A DNA stretch of 64,000 nt from Paracoccus jeotgali. Its GTDB lineage: Bacteria > Pseudomonadota > Alphaproteobacteria > Rhodobacterales > Rhodobacteraceae. The notes under the pieces are model-generated. The model had not been told where the DNA came from. It searched no databases and saw only the letters and a list, made by a program, of their open reading frames with translations. The first letter of the stretch is position 1; each line of letters starts with the position of its first letter. This document shows, in pieces, positions 1 through 8,421 of the stretch. The translations under genes were made by a program, and so were the position numbers. The stretch spans positions 1,716,501 to 1,780,500 of the forward strand of contig NZ_CP025583.1 of NCBI RefSeq assembly GCF_002865605.1. Reading direction: 5' to 3'.

Positions 1-378
1 TTCAAACTGGCCGCCCTTGCCCTGTCCACCGCACTGATCGCGGGCTGCACCGAATCGCCCGGTGACCCCGCCAGCTTCGACGGCAGCTATCGGTTGCAGC
101 TTCTGGACGGCCAGCCCATCCAGGGCAGCGCCAGCCTGACCATCGACGGCGACGCGCTGTCGGGCGAAGGCCCGTGCAACCGCTATACGACCAGCAACGG
201 CGCCGAGTGGCCCTCGGTCGCACTGGCGCCCATCGCCTCGACCCGCCGCGCCTGCCTGATCGAGGGCGGCGAAAGCGGCTTCTTCGACGCCATGGCGCAG
301 GTCACGCAGGCGAGCCTATCGGACGGCGTGCTGGACCTGACCGGCCCGCGCCACAGCCTGAAATTCGTGTCCGAGTAA
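1..378 (+). CDS. META/HslJ-like lipoprotein, 5' end cut by the window
   Basis: This is the C-terminal part of a small lipoprotein whose start codon lies to the left of the window; 125 residues are visible in frame from base 1. It opens with a hydrophobic signal stretch that ends in the lipobox LIAGC, so the mature protein should be lipid-anchored in the envelope. The remainder looks like a META (HslJ-type) domain: GPCNRY, then a conserved pattern of RRAC, a Phe-Phe stretch near FFDAM and a final LDLTG...LKF strand pair. META proteins are structural envelope proteins of unclear biochemical role. It ends 7 bases before the stop codon of the convergent recO. Family assignment is from motif pattern only. 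Confidence 0.75.
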   Translation, partial: FKLAALALSTALIAGCTESPGDPASFDGSYRLQLLDGQPIQGSASLTIDGDALSGEGPCNRYTTSNGAEWPSVALAPIASTRRACLIEGGESGFFDAMAQVTQASLSDGVLDLTGPRHSLKFVSE

Positions 379-385
379 TCGGCGT

Positions 386-1102
386 TCAGCCCGCGCGGAC
401 CAGCCTTGAAACCAGCCGATCGCGTGCGGCCGGCAGGGGTCGTCCGACATGGCCATGCGCAAGCCACAGCCGCAGGAAGTGCCCGGTGATGGCCAGCGCG
501 TCCGGGATCTCGCGCGCTTGCGGCGGCCCGCCCAGCAGGCCCGGCAGCGGCAGCAGGCGCGCGGCGAACTCGCCCGCGCCGTCCTGCGTCACGGCACGCC
601 CGGTGCGCGGGCTGACATAGCACAGCCCCGATCGCGCCCCGGTGACGGCACAGCGCGTCAGGTCGAGGCGAAAGCCCATCTCGTCCAGCAACACCATCTC
701 CCACCGGACATAATCGGCGGCCCAGTCCTCGCCCGCATCCATCCGGTCCCACAGCGCCTCGGACGCCTCGGCCAGACGCGGATGCGGGTCGCGTTCGGGC
801 AGCGCAAAGCGCAGCAGCGCCGCCGTCGCGTTGATCCCGTCCAGCGCCGCCGCGTCGCCCATCAGCCCCGGCCGGGGCGCGCCAGGCTCCAGCGTCAGCG
901 TGCCAAGCTGGTCGGCCAGCCGCGCCCGCCACAGCGCCGAGACGCGGTTGCCGGGCTGGACCATCGCCGCCTTGCGCCGCCCGCCGCCGCCCGGCACCAG
1001 CCCCGCGACCCGCCCCTGATCGAGGCTGAGGATCTCGACCAGCGCCGCATTCTCGCCATGCGGGCGGTGCGCGATGACGGTGCCCTGGCCGCGCCACTCC
1101 AT
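386..1102 (-). CDS. recO: DNA repair protein RecO
   Basis: RecO is the recombination mediator that helps load RecA on gaps coated by single-strand binding protein. The 238-residue product has the usual length. Residues 1 to about 80 form the OB-fold part (start MEWRGQGTVIAHRPHGENAA, then the basic GGGGRRKAAMVQPG loop), followed by a helical C-terminal half. The pair of cysteines in RCAVTG...LCYVSPRTGRAV (around 151-163) is typical of alphaproteobacterial RecO. The ATG start is 3 bases downstream of the ybaK stop on the same strand, so the two genes probably share a transcript. I am confident in the family. Confidence 0.93.
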   Translation of the reverse strand: MEWRGQGTVIAHRPHGENAALVEILSLDQGRVAGLVPGGGGRRKAAMVQPGNRVSALWRARLADQLGTLTLEPGAPRPGLMGDAAALDGINATAALLRFALPERDPHPRLAEASEALWDRMDAGEDWAADYVRWEMVLLDEMGFRLDLTRCAVTGARSGLCYVSPRTGRAVTQDGAGEFAARLLPLPGLLGGPPQAREIPDALAITGHFLRLWLAHGHVGRPLPAARDRLVSRLVRAG

Positions 1103-1105
1103 CCG

Positions 1106-1573
1106 TCAGCCGGTGAAATCCGCGACCTGCGCGTCGCAGAGGCGCTGCAGTTCGGCGGGGGTGATGGCAAAGACATGGCGCGGCGTGCCCGCCGCCGCCC
1201 AGACCCGGTCGAACTCCATCAGCGCGGGGTCCAGAAACGCCCGCACCGGCCGCAGATGGCCGACCGGCGCAACGCCGCCGATGGCGAAACCCGTCTCGGC
1301 CCGGATCAGCGCGGCGTCGGCCTTGCCAAGGGGCTGCCCCGCCAGCGCGCTGGCCTTGCCGGGATCGACGCGATTGCCGCCTGCGGTCAGAAACAGCACC
1401 ACATGGCCGTCGCTTTCGCCGCGAAAGATGATCGATTTGGCGATCTGGTCCACCGCGCAGCCGACGGCCGCGGCGGCATCGGCGGCGGTGCGGGTGTCGC
1501 CCATCAGGGCGATCTCGACCGCGATCCCGGCCTGCTGCAAGGCCGCCTCGACCCTTGCCAAACTCTTGCTCAT
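1106..1573 (-). CDS. YbaK/EbsC family aminoacyl-tRNA editing protein
   Basis: A 155-residue single-domain protein of the YbaK/EbsC family, which hydrolyses mischarged aminoacyl-tRNAs such as Cys-tRNA(Pro) in trans. Visible family features are the N-terminal SLARVEAALQQAG helix, VDQIAKSIIFR with the conserved Lys, the LTAGGNRVD strand/turn and the GFAIGGVAPVGH loop with the glycine-rich pocket. The frame is open far upstream to about 1984, but homology begins at MSKSL, and the extension overlaps the divergent 1616 gene, so I place the start at the ATG ending at 1573. It directly precedes recO. Exact substrate among the ProX/YbaK subgroups cannot be read from the sequence. Confidence 0.9.
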   Translation of the reverse strand: MSKSLARVEAALQQAGIAVEIALMGDTRTAADAAAAVGCAVDQIAKSIIFRGESDGHVVLFLTAGGNRVDPGKASALAGQPLGKADAALIRAETGFAIGGVAPVGHLRPVRAFLDPALMEFDRVWAAAGTPRHVFAITPAELQRLCDAQVADFTG

Positions 1574-1615
1574 CGCGCACTCCAGCCTACACCGCATATG
1601 TGTAAGGAGGCCCGC

Positions 1616-1987
1616 GTGGCGCAACAAGTCTATACGCTGCTGGTTCAGGTCGGGCGCAGCCAGGGCGACAACTGGCCCGAAGGCGCCATCGGGGCGGCGA
1701 TGTTGTGCTATGCCTCGGGCGTGGACGAGGCCGAGGCGGTGCGCGAGACGGTGGCGGTGCTGAAACAGGCCGGGCTGTCGCCGCTGGACGTGACCGGTTA
1801 CGGCACGCTGGCCGAACGCGAGGCCGAAGGGCACGAGATCGGCCCCGAGGACCGCGCCCTGATGCAGCGCGCGCTGGACGAAAACGCCGTCATCGTGGCC
1901 CAGACCGAGCCCGTCTTTCCGGGCGACATGGATGACGGGGACATGGATGACGGGGACGAGGACGACGGCCCGCCCACGCTGCACTGA
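1616..1987 (+). CDS. Hypothetical protein with acidic repeated C-terminus
   Basis: I do not recognise a characterised family. The gene starts with GTG preceded by the very strong ribosome site TAAGGAGG five bases away; an in-frame ATG at 1598 lies upstream of that site and is less likely. The 123-residue product begins AQQVYTLLVQVGRSQGDNWP, continues with an alpha-helical region rich in Ala and Glu (DEAEAVRETVAVLKQAGLSP), and ends in an acidic tail where the unit GDMDD is repeated (GDMDDGDMDDGDEDD), encoded by a 15-base direct repeat. No signal peptide or membrane segment is seen, so it is probably cytosolic. It is divergent from ybaK-recO and followed by a terminator-like hairpin. Confidence 0.75.
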   Translation: MAQQVYTLLVQVGRSQGDNWPEGAIGAAMLCYASGVDEAEAVRETVAVLKQAGLSPLDVTGYGTLAEREAEGHEIGPEDRALMQRALDENAVIVAQTEPVFPGDMDDGDMDDGDEDDGPPTLH

Positions 1988-2006
1988 TCCGCCTGCCGCG
2001 CACGCG

Positions 2007-2036
2007 AACCGGCGTCGTCAGGCTTTGCCGGTTTTC
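2007..2036 (+). terminator. Hairpin terminator after the acidic-tailed gene
   Basis: AACCGGC at 2007-2013 pairs with GCCGGTT at 2027-2033 around a 13-base loop and is followed by TTCC. It lies 20 bases after the stop codon at 1987 and before the transglycosylase gene, as expected for an intrinsic terminator, though the T-run is short. Confidence 0.5.
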
Positions 2037-2098
2037 CTTGTGCCGGGCCTGCGCTATCTTGCCCGCAAATCACCTTTGAAGGCAGGGACAGGATAAAA

Positions 2099-3355
2099 AT
2101 GAGCAGATCTTTCACCCGAATGACGATTTCGGCCGCGGTCGTGTCGATTCTGGCCGCCTGCGGGGCGCCGGTGGGCAGCGTGTCGACGGGCAGTTCCGTC
2201 ACCCCGGCGCCCATTCCCGCCGCCTCGCCCGCGTCCGAGGCCGGGCTGCAGGCCTGGGTCAAGAGCTTCCGCCCACGCGCCATCGCCTCGGGCGTGCGCC
2301 CCGAGGTCTATGACAACGCCATGCGGTTCGCCCGCTACAACCCCGACGTGATCCGCCTCGACCGCAAGCAGGCCGAGTTCTCGCGCCCGGTCTGGGAATA
2401 TCTGGACAGCGCGGCCTCTGACAGCCGGACCAGCAAGGGTCGGGCGCTGGCGGGGAACCTTTCGGGCACCCTTGGCCGGATCGAGGCGCGCTATGGCGTC
2501 GACCGCAACATCGTCATGGCGGTCTGGGGGATGGAGTCGAATTTCGGCGCCAACCGCGGCAAGATGCAGATCATCCCGTCGCTGGCGACGCTGGCCTATG
2601 ACGGCCGCCGGGGCGAGATGTTCGCCAAGCAGCTTGTCGCCGCGCTGCAGATCATTCAGGCGGGCGACACCGACCCCCAGCACATGCTGGGCAGCTGGGC
2701 CGGCGCGATGGGGCACACGCAGTTCATGCCGACGTCGTATCTGTCCTATGCGGTCGATTTCACCGGCGACGGCAAGCGCGACATCTGGTCCGACGATCCG
2801 ACCGATTCGCTGGCCTCGACGGCGGCCTATCTGAAGCGTTCGGGCTGGGTGACGGGCCTGCCGGCGGTGGTCGAGGTGCGGCTGCCCGGGGGCTTCAACT
2901 ATGGCCAGACCGGGCGCGGCAACGTGAAGTCCGGCGCGACCTGGGCCGCGCAGGGCGTGCGCGCGGTGGACGGGCGCAGCCTGCCCTCGGGCGGGATCAT
3001 CGCGCCGGCGGGGGCGAAGGGGCCGGCCTTTCTGGTGACGCGGAACTTCATGGCGATCCGGGCCTATAACGCGTCCGACAACTATGCCTTGGGCGTTGCG
3101 ATGCTGGCCAACCGCATCGGCGGCGGGCCGGGCATCGTCGGCAGCTTCCCGCGCGAGGCGGGCGCGCTGACCCATAACCAGAAGGAAGAGGTGCAGCGCC
3201 GCCTGAACCGGCTGGGCTATAATGTCGGCGAGCCGGATGGCGCCATCGGCGAAAAGACCATGGCCGCGATCAAGGCATTCCAGCAGCGCATCGGCGTCTC
3301 GCCCGACGGCTATGCGAACGCCGATCTGCTGAAGCAGTTGCAGGCGCGAAGCTGA
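2099..3355 (+). CDS. Lytic murein transglycosylase, MltB type, with peptidoglycan-binding domain
   Basis: A 418-residue secreted lipoprotein that cleaves the glycan strand of peptidoglycan to give 1,6-anhydro ends. The signal peptide ends in the lipobox ILAAC with the lipidated Cys at residue 21. Residues about 45-345 are an SLT_2 (MltB-like) catalytic domain; the catalytic Glu is E146 in WGMESNFG, and MQIIPSLATLAYD and GSWAGAMGHTQFMPTSY are family motifs. Residues about 355-415 form a PG_binding_1 domain (QRRLNRLGYNVGEPDG, AIKAFQQRIGV). The gene stands alone on the plus strand, followed by a strong hairpin. Rhodobacteraceae genomes carry several such paralogues, so no gene symbol is given. 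Confidence 0.93.
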   Translation: MSRSFTRMTISAAVVSILAACGAPVGSVSTGSSVTPAPIPAASPASEAGLQAWVKSFRPRAIASGVRPEVYDNAMRFARYNPDVIRLDRKQAEFSRPVWEYLDSAASDSRTSKGRALAGNLSGTLGRIEARYGVDRNIVMAVWGMESNFGANRGKMQIIPSLATLAYDGRRGEMFAKQLVAALQIIQAGDTDPQHMLGSWAGAMGHTQFMPTSYLSYAVDFTGDGKRDIWSDDPTDSLASTAAYLKRSGWVTGLPAVVEVRLPGGFNYGQTGRGNVKSGATWAAQGVRAVDGRSLPSGGIIAPAGAKGPAFLVTRNFMAIRAYNASDNYALGVAMLANRIGGGPGIVGSFPREAGALTHNQKEEVQRRLNRLGYNVGEPDGAIGEKTMAAIKAFQQRIGVSPDGYANADLLKQLQARS

Positions 3356-3380
3356 TCGCTCGCTGAGGCGGCGGAGTTTT

Positions 3381-3410
3381 CGGGGCGCGGTCGAAGGGGA
3401 CCGCGCCCCG
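3381..3410 (+). terminator. Perfect 12-bp hairpin after the transglycosylase gene
   Basis: CGGGGCGCGGTC (3381-3392) and GACCGCGCCCCG (3399-3410) form a perfect 12-base-pair stem with the loop GAAGGG. It starts 25 bases after the stop codon at 3355. There is no T-run, so it may act with Rho or in both directions, since ntrX converges on it from the other side. Confidence 0.6.
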
Positions 3411-3714
3411 TTGCGTCCCGCGACAGCAAAAAAGCTAAGAGCAGGTTTCGATCGTCGGGAGCGTGAGGCTATGCTGACCCGACACCACAACGTCGCCAGT
3501 AGACATGAGGGCCCGTCCGTTGTGTCAGACCCTCATCCGCAAGGCTCACGCATTGGCGCGCGTAGCTTCGAGGGTGATGTCGGCCGAACCACTCCCTCCC
3601 GCTGGCGAAGACGGGTGCCGGTCGTCAGAGGGTAGTCATAGGCGCTTCTGCCGCAACATCTGCAGCGGGAACAAAGTTGCGACGAACGGGACCGCGACCC
3701 GGCCCCGCCGGCAA
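3411..3714. other. Gene-free stretch between transglycosylase and ntrX
   Basis: About 300 bases without a convincing gene on either strand. Short open frames exist but none has a ribosome site or a recognisable product. The stretch looks somewhat less GC-rich than its flanks and contains AAAAAAGC at 3428-3435 and a weak inverted repeat (TGAGGG near 3507 against CCCTCA near 3532). It could hold an untranslated RNA, the 3' region of the ntrX transcript, or eroded foreign DNA. In many related genomes trkA and hfq follow ntrX; here they do not. Confidence 0.4.
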
Positions 3715-5103
3715 TCACACCTCTTCCACCTCATCCACCGCACGCCCCCCGACGACGCCCAGCGATTTCAGCTTGCGGTGGAGGGCGCTGCGCTCCATGC
3801 CAACGAATTGCGCGGTGCGGCTGATATTGCCGCCGAAGCGGTTGATCTGGTTCAGCAGATATTCGCGCTCGAACAGCTCGCGCGCCTCGCGCAAGGGCAG
3901 CGAGGTCATGCGCGGACCCAGCGTCAGCGTGTCGGCGCCGTCGCCCTGCGCCCCGCCCTGCCCCTGCAACTCGGACGGCCGCACCGGGCCGCTATCCTCG
4001 GCGAGGATCAGCACCCGCTCGATCACGTTGCGAAGCTGCCGGATGTTGCCGGGCCAGTCCATCACCTGCAGCGCGGCCTGCGAATCCTCCGAGATCTCGC
4101 GCAGCGGCAGGCCCTGTTCCTCATGGACCTGCTGCATGAAATGCTCGGCCAGCAGGGGGATATCCTCGCGCCGGTCGGCGAGCGAGGGCACCGCCAGCGG
4201 CACCACGTTCAGCCGGTCATACAGCTCTTGCCGAAAGCGGCCGGCGTTGATCTCGGCCGGCAGATCGCGGTTCGTGGACGAGATCACCCGCAGATCGACG
4301 CGCACCCGGTCGGCACCGCCCGCCCGCGTGAACTGCTGTTCGGTCAGCACCCGCAGGATCTTGGGCTGGGTGCCCAGCGGCATGTCCGAGACCTCGTCGA
4401 AATAGATCGAGCCCCCATGCGCCTGTTCCAGCAGCCCCGGTTCGATCCCGCGTTCGGGCGATTCGCGGCCGAAGAGAACCTCTTCCATCCGCTCGGGCTC
4501 GATGGTGGCGCAGGGGACGATGACAAAGGGCCCGGCCTCGCGCGGGGAATGGGCGTGGATATAGCGCGCGGCCAGTTCCTTGCCCGCCCCCGGCTCGCCG
4601 GTCAGCATCACCCGGCCATTGGACTTGGCGAGCTTGTCGAGTTGGTCGCGCATCCGCCGGAACGCGGCCGAATTGCCCAGCATCTCGGCCGCCTTGACGT
4701 CGCCGCGGCGAAGCTGCGCGTTCTCGCGCCGCAGCCGGCTGGTTTCCATCGCGCGGTTGATGACCACCAGAAGCTGGTCGATGTTGAAGGGCTTTTCGAT
4801 GAAATCATAGGCGCCCTGACGGATCGCGGCGACCGCGATCTCGATATTGCCATGGCCCGAGATGATGATGACCGGCACATCGGGGTTGTTGCGCTTGACC
4901 TGCTTGAGGATGTCGATCCCGTCCATCCGGCTGTCCTTCAGCCAGATGTCCAGAATCATCAGCGCCGGCTCGGCCTGATTCAGCGATGCCACCGCCTCGT
5001 CGGAATTGGCCGCGGTGCGGGTCTGAAACCCCTCGTCCTGTAGGATGTCTGCGATCAACTCGCGGATGTCCCTTTCGTCGTCGACGATCAGAATGTCGCT
5101 CAT
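3715..5103 (-). CDS. ntrX: Nitrogen-regulation response regulator NtrX
   Basis: Response regulator of the NtrYX two-component system, which in alphaproteobacteria links nitrogen and redox status to transcription and envelope functions. The 462-residue product has a receiver domain (1-120; acidic pocket D8/D9, phosphorylation site D52 in [10 protein letters not shown] switch lysine), an AAA+ domain (about 140-370; Walker A GEPGAGKE, Walker [18 protein letters not shown]) and a Fis-type helix-turn-helix (about 420-455; [20 protein letters not shown]). The sigma-54 contact loop GAFTGA is missing: [10 protein letters not shown] runs into LLEQAHGG. This is usual for alphaproteobacterial NtrX and suggests a sigma-54-independent mode. 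Its ATG overlaps the ntrY stop by four bases (ATGA). Confidence 0.96.
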   Translation of the reverse strand: MSDILIVDDERDIRELIADILQDEGFQTRTAANSDEAVASLNQAEPALMILDIWLKDSRMDGIDILKQVKRNNPDVPVIIISGHGNIEIAVAAIRQGAYDFIEKPFNIDQLLVVINRAMETSRLRRENAQLRRGDVKAAEMLGNSAAFRRMRDQLDKLAKSNGRVMLTGEPGAGKELAARYIHAHSPREAGPFVIVPCATIEPERMEEVLFGRESPERGIEPGLLEQAHGGSIYFDEVSDMPLGTQPKILRVLTEQQFTRAGGADRVRVDLRVISSTNRDLPAEINAGRFRQELYDRLNVVPLAVPSLADRREDIPLLAEHFMQQVHEEQGLPLREISEDSQAALQVMDWPGNIRQLRNVIERVLILAEDSGPVRPSELQGQGGAQGDGADTLTLGPRMTSLPLREARELFEREYLLNQINRFGGNISRTAQFVGMERSALHRKLKSLGVVGGRAVDEVEEV

Positions 5104-7367
5104 GTCACGTCCTGCTCTTTGTTCTTTCTGGCTATTCGCACCGGGTTTCGTTCGCGCGGCAATCGCAGCTCGGCCCGCGCGCCCTGTCCGCCCGGGGCAT
5201 CGGTCAAGGAAAAGCTGCCGCCATGTTCCTCGACGATCTTCTTGACGATGGGCAGGCCGAGACCGGTCCCGCCCGCCTTCAGCGTCACATAAGGGTCGAA
5301 CAGCCGCGAGCGGTCCTCGGGCAGGCCCGGCCCGTTATCGGTGATCGAGACGGTGACGCTGTCCGGGCTTTCGCACAGCGCCACATGGATTTCCGGCTGC
5401 CAGCCCGGGGGCGGGTCGGCGCGGCATTCGTCGATCGCCTCGGCGGCGTTCTTCAGCAGATTGGTGAAGACCTGCGCCATCATGGTCGCGTCGCAGTCGA
5501 TGCGCACGGGCACGTCGGGCAGATCGGACACCAGCTCGGCCCGGACGGCGTCTTCCTGCAGCAGCATGGTGTCGCGCAGCAGCTTGGTCAGGTCGGTCTC
5601 GCGCCGGTCGGGTTCCGGCATCCGGGCAAAGCGCGAGAACTCGTCCACGATCCGGCGCAGGTCGTTGGTCTGGCGGATGATGACCTCGACATAGGAATCG
5701 AGCGCGGCGCGGGCCTCGTCATCGGGTGCGATCTTGCCGAAGCGGCGGCGCAGGCGTTCGGCGGAAAGCTGGATCGGGGTCAGCGGGTTCTTGATCTCAT
5801 GCGCGACGCGGCGGGCGACGTCGCCCCAGGCGGCAAGACGCTGCGCGCTGACCAGCTCGGTCACGTCGTCGAAGGCCACGACATAGCCTTCCAGCCCGCC
5901 ATCGGCGCGGTGCCGCACCGCCATCCGCACCAGCAGGCTTTCCATCCGCCCTTCACGGACCAGCCGGATCTCGTCCTGCATCGTCTCGGCCACGCCCGCG
6001 GACAGCCGCTGGAACAGGGCCGAGAATTCGGGCACCACCTCGGCCAGCGGGCGGTCGATGTCGCGCAGGGGGTCCACCCCCAGCATCCGCACGGCCGAGC
6101 GGTTCATGAAGTCGATATCGCCGTTCTCATCCAGCCCGATCACGCCCGCGGTGACGCTCGACAGCACCGAATCGAACAGGCGGCGCTGTTCCTCGCTGGC
6201 CTGATGGCTGGCGACCAGTTCCTCGCGCTGCGCCTTCAGCTGGCGGGTCATGCGGTTGAAGCTGTGGCCCAGGGTCTGGATCTCGTCGCCGGTATCGGCT
6301 TCGGGGATCTGCAGGTCCAGATTGCCCAGACCCACCTGTTCGGACGCCTCGGCCAGCCGCCCGATGGGTCGGGCGAGGCGTTCCGCGAACCACAGCGCCA
6401 GCCACATCGCCGCCGCGATCAGCAACAGCGCGAATCCGAGATAGACCAGCGAGAACTCGAACAGCACCCGGCCGCGATCCTGTTCCAGCTGGCGGTATTC
6501 GCTGATCGTCTCGCGCGTGTCGTCCAGCAGCCCCAGCAGCCGACCGTCCACGTCGCGGGTGACATACAGAAAGCGGTCGGCCAGCGGCGGCAGGGCCAGC
6601 AGGGCGCGGAACTCGCTTTGCGCCCAGTCTTCGATCAGGGTGATGCCGTCGGCGCGGGCCAGATCGAACTGCGTCGAGGTCGGCGGTTCGAACCAGAAAT
6701 CATAGGACCGCTCGCCGCGCGCATGGATGGTGCCGGCGCCGTCGATCACATAGGCCTCGCGCAGGCCGCGCTGGATGCGCGCCTGCTGGTCGGTCAGGAT
6801 CAGCCGCAAATCGCCATCCCCGATCAGCGGATCGCCGGCGGCGGCCTGCCGCAGGACGCGGGCAATGGCCAGCGAATCCTCGGTCAAGTCGTTGCGGTGT
6901 TCGTCCTGATAGGCCACGGCCGCGGATTGCGCGTTGCCGACCACCTCGCGGACGCGGTCCGAGAACCAGCCCTCGAGCCCGATATTGATGACCACGCCCG
7001 CAAACAGCGCGACCAGCACCGTCGGCACCAGGGCGATCAGCGCGAAGATGCCGACCAGCCGCGCATGCAGCCGCGACCCGGCCCGCGCGCGGCGCCGCGC
7101 CGCCGCCATCTGCGCCAGCCGCATCAGCACCAGCCCCAGCAACAGCAGCAGATAAACGAAATCGAGCAGCAGAACGAGGCTGAGCACCTTGGACCCGCCG
7201 GTGACGCCGACCGCGCCCAGCACCACCACGGTCAGGATGCCGAGCACCGGGGCCATGACCACCAGTGCCAGCGTCGACCCCGTCCGCAGCCGGCGACGCG
7301 CCGCCAGACCGGCCAGCCGGTCCGCCCAGCGCGAGGCGCGGATCTGCATCAATCCCTGTGCTGCCAT
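5100..7367 (-). CDS. ntrY: Sensor histidine kinase NtrY
   Basis: Membrane sensor kinase partner of NtrX, 755 residues. There are three membrane segments near the N-terminus (about 28-55, 60-85, 103-128), a periplasmic sensing region of about 170 residues, and a fourth segment (about 303-325). Then follow a HAMP linker ([15 protein letters not shown]), a PAS domain ([20 protein letters not shown]), the dimerisation/phosphoacceptor helix with His523 in [17 protein letters not shown], and a HATPase domain (N-box [12 protein letters not shown]1 DNGPGLP, G2 [13 protein letters not shown]). It is complete and co-transcribed with ntrX. The start ATG lies 85 bases after the preceding ntrC-like gene, leaving room for a promoter of its own. 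Confidence 0.96.
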   Translation of the reverse strand: MAAQGLMQIRASRWADRLAGLAARRRLRTGSTLALVVMAPVLGILTVVVLGAVGVTGGSKVLSLVLLLDFVYLLLLLGLVLMRLAQMAAARRRARAGSRLHARLVGIFALIALVPTVLVALFAGVVINIGLEGWFSDRVREVVGNAQSAAVAYQDEHRNDLTEDSLAIARVLRQAAAGDPLIGDGDLRLILTDQQARIQRGLREAYVIDGAGTIHARGERSYDFWFEPPTSTQFDLARADGITLIEDWAQSEFRALLALPPLADRFLYVTRDVDGRLLGLLDDTRETISEYRQLEQDRGRVLFEFSLVYLGFALLLIAAAMWLALWFAERLARPIGRLAEASEQVGLGNLDLQIPEADTGDEIQTLGHSFNRMTRQLKAQREELVASHQASEEQRRLFDSVLSSVTAGVIGLDENGDIDFMNRSAVRMLGVDPLRDIDRPLAEVVPEFSALFQRLSAGVAETMQDEIRLVREGRMESLLVRMAVRHRADGGLEGYVVAFDDVTELVSAQRLAAWGDVARRVAHEIKNPLTPIQLSAERLRRRFGKIAPDDEARAALDSYVEVIIRQTNDLRRIVDEFSRFARMPEPDRRETDLTKLLRDTMLLQEDAVRAELVSDLPDVPVRIDCDATMMAQVFTNLLKNAAEAIDECRADPPPGWQPEIHVALCESPDSVTVSITDNGPGLPEDRSRLFDPYVTLKAGGTGLGLPIVKKIVEEHGGSFSLTDAPGGQGARAELRLPRERNPVRIARKNKEQDVT

Positions 7368-7452
7368 CTGCTCGCCCGTCCGGTCTTGCGCCGCTTGCCC
7401 CTGCCGCGTCTTGTTGCAACAGCGTGACGATTGTCAGGCTGTTGTGACCGTT

Positions 7453-8421
7453 TTACATCACCCGACGGCTGCGTGTCACCTGAATATTCCGCTCAGCCAG
7501 TTTCTTGCGCAGCGTATTGCGGTTCAGGCCCAGCAGTTCGGCGCAGCGCAGCTGATTGCCGCCGGTCGCGTCCAGCGCGATGCGCAGCAGCGGCGTCTCG
7601 ATCTCGCGCAGGATGCGATCGTAAAGGCCCGGCGGCGGCAGCTGGTCGCCATGCAGATCGAAATAGCGTTGCAGATGCGCGGCGACCGAGGCGGCAAGCT
7701 GGCCCGTAGCCTCCAGCGGCAGCGGGTCGGGTGAGAGCGCGTCAGGCGCATCCAACTCGCTCGCAAGCACCGGCCCCTGGCCGGTGGCGGCAAGGCGGCG
7801 GATCAGCAGGTCCAGCTCTCGCACATTGCCCGGAAAATCGCGCTGCGCCAGCGTGGTCAGCAGATCCTCGCCCATGGTCCGGCCGGAATGCCGCGCGGTC
7901 AGGTGCCGGGCCAGCAGCGGCACATCCTCGCGCCGCGCCGAGAGCGGCGGCACCGTGACGATGGCTCCGGAGAGGCGGTGAAACAGATCCGCCCGCAACC
8001 GCCCGCGCGCGACATCACGGCGCGGATCGAAGCCGCCGGTGGCGATCAGACGCGGGGTATCATCCGCTGCGCGGTCCAGCAGCGCCACCAGCCGCGCCTG
8101 CGCTGACGGGTCAAGCTCGGCGGGGTTTTCGATCACCAGCGTCCCGCCGCTCGCGCTGTCGATGGCGCGCTGTATGGCCTCGGGTCCGTTGGCGGCATCA
8201 AGGGTCAGTGCCGTCGCGGTCCGGTCCGACAAGCGATGCAGAAGCTGCGCGAAGGCGGTCTTGCCCACGCCCGCCTCGCCCACCAGCATCACCGGCAGGT
8301 CGCTAACCGCCAGTTGCTCGATCCGGCGAAACAGCGCCTGCATGACTGGCGTCTCGCCCACCAGCGCGCTGTCGGCCGGGCCACCGGCATTGTCGGCGGC
8401 GAGGGAGAGCCTGCGGCTCAT
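7453..8421 (-). CDS. Shortened NtrC-like protein lacking the receiver domain
   Basis: The position (between dusB and ntrY) and sequence identify this as the local ntrC, but the protein has only 322 residues against about 450 for NtrC. The receiver domain is absent: the AAA+ part starts at residue 20 (LVGETPVMQALFRRIEQL). Walker A GEAGVGKT (48-55) is intact, but the stretch between Walker A and B is some 30-35 residues shorter than usual, removing the GAFTGA loop, and Walker B reads GGTLVIEN where family members have GGTLFLDE. DLFHRL, NVRELD and the C-terminal Fis-type helix-turn-helix (TGGNQLRCAELLGLNRNTLR) are kept. No ntrB is present. The ATG overlaps the dusB stop (ATGA). It may still bind DNA; ATP hydrolysis and phospho-control look doubtful. 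Confidence 0.88.
   Translation of the reverse strand: MSRRLSLAADNAGGPADSALVGETPVMQALFRRIEQLAVSDLPVMLVGEAGVGKTAFAQLLHRLSDRTATALTLDAANGPEAIQRAIDSASGGTLVIENPAELDPSAQARLVALLDRAADDTPRLIATGGFDPRRDVARGRLRADLFHRLSGAIVTVPPLSARREDVPLLARHLTARHSGRTMGEDLLTTLAQRDFPGNVRELDLLIRRLAATGQGPVLASELDAPDALSPDPLPLEATGQLAASVAAHLQRYFDLHGDQLPPPGLYDRILREIETPLLRIALDATGGNQLRCAELLGLNRNTLRKKLAERNIQVTRSRRVM

Noticed and set aside
449..1987. A 512-codon plus-strand frame that includes the acidic-tailed gene
   Set aside because: Its first two thirds are antisense to recO and ybaK; only the part from the GTG at 1616, with its strong ribosome site, looks coding.
3411..3714. Possible insertion-sequence or group II intron remnant
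   Set aside because: Short translated stretches looked vaguely foreign, but no terminal inverted repeats, target duplication, domain V-like hairpin or transposase motif could be shown.
4986..7427. An 813-codon open frame antisense to ntrY
   Set aside because: Shadow of ntrY caused by GC-rich third positions; composition is low-complexity (Gln/His/Arg) and without motifs.
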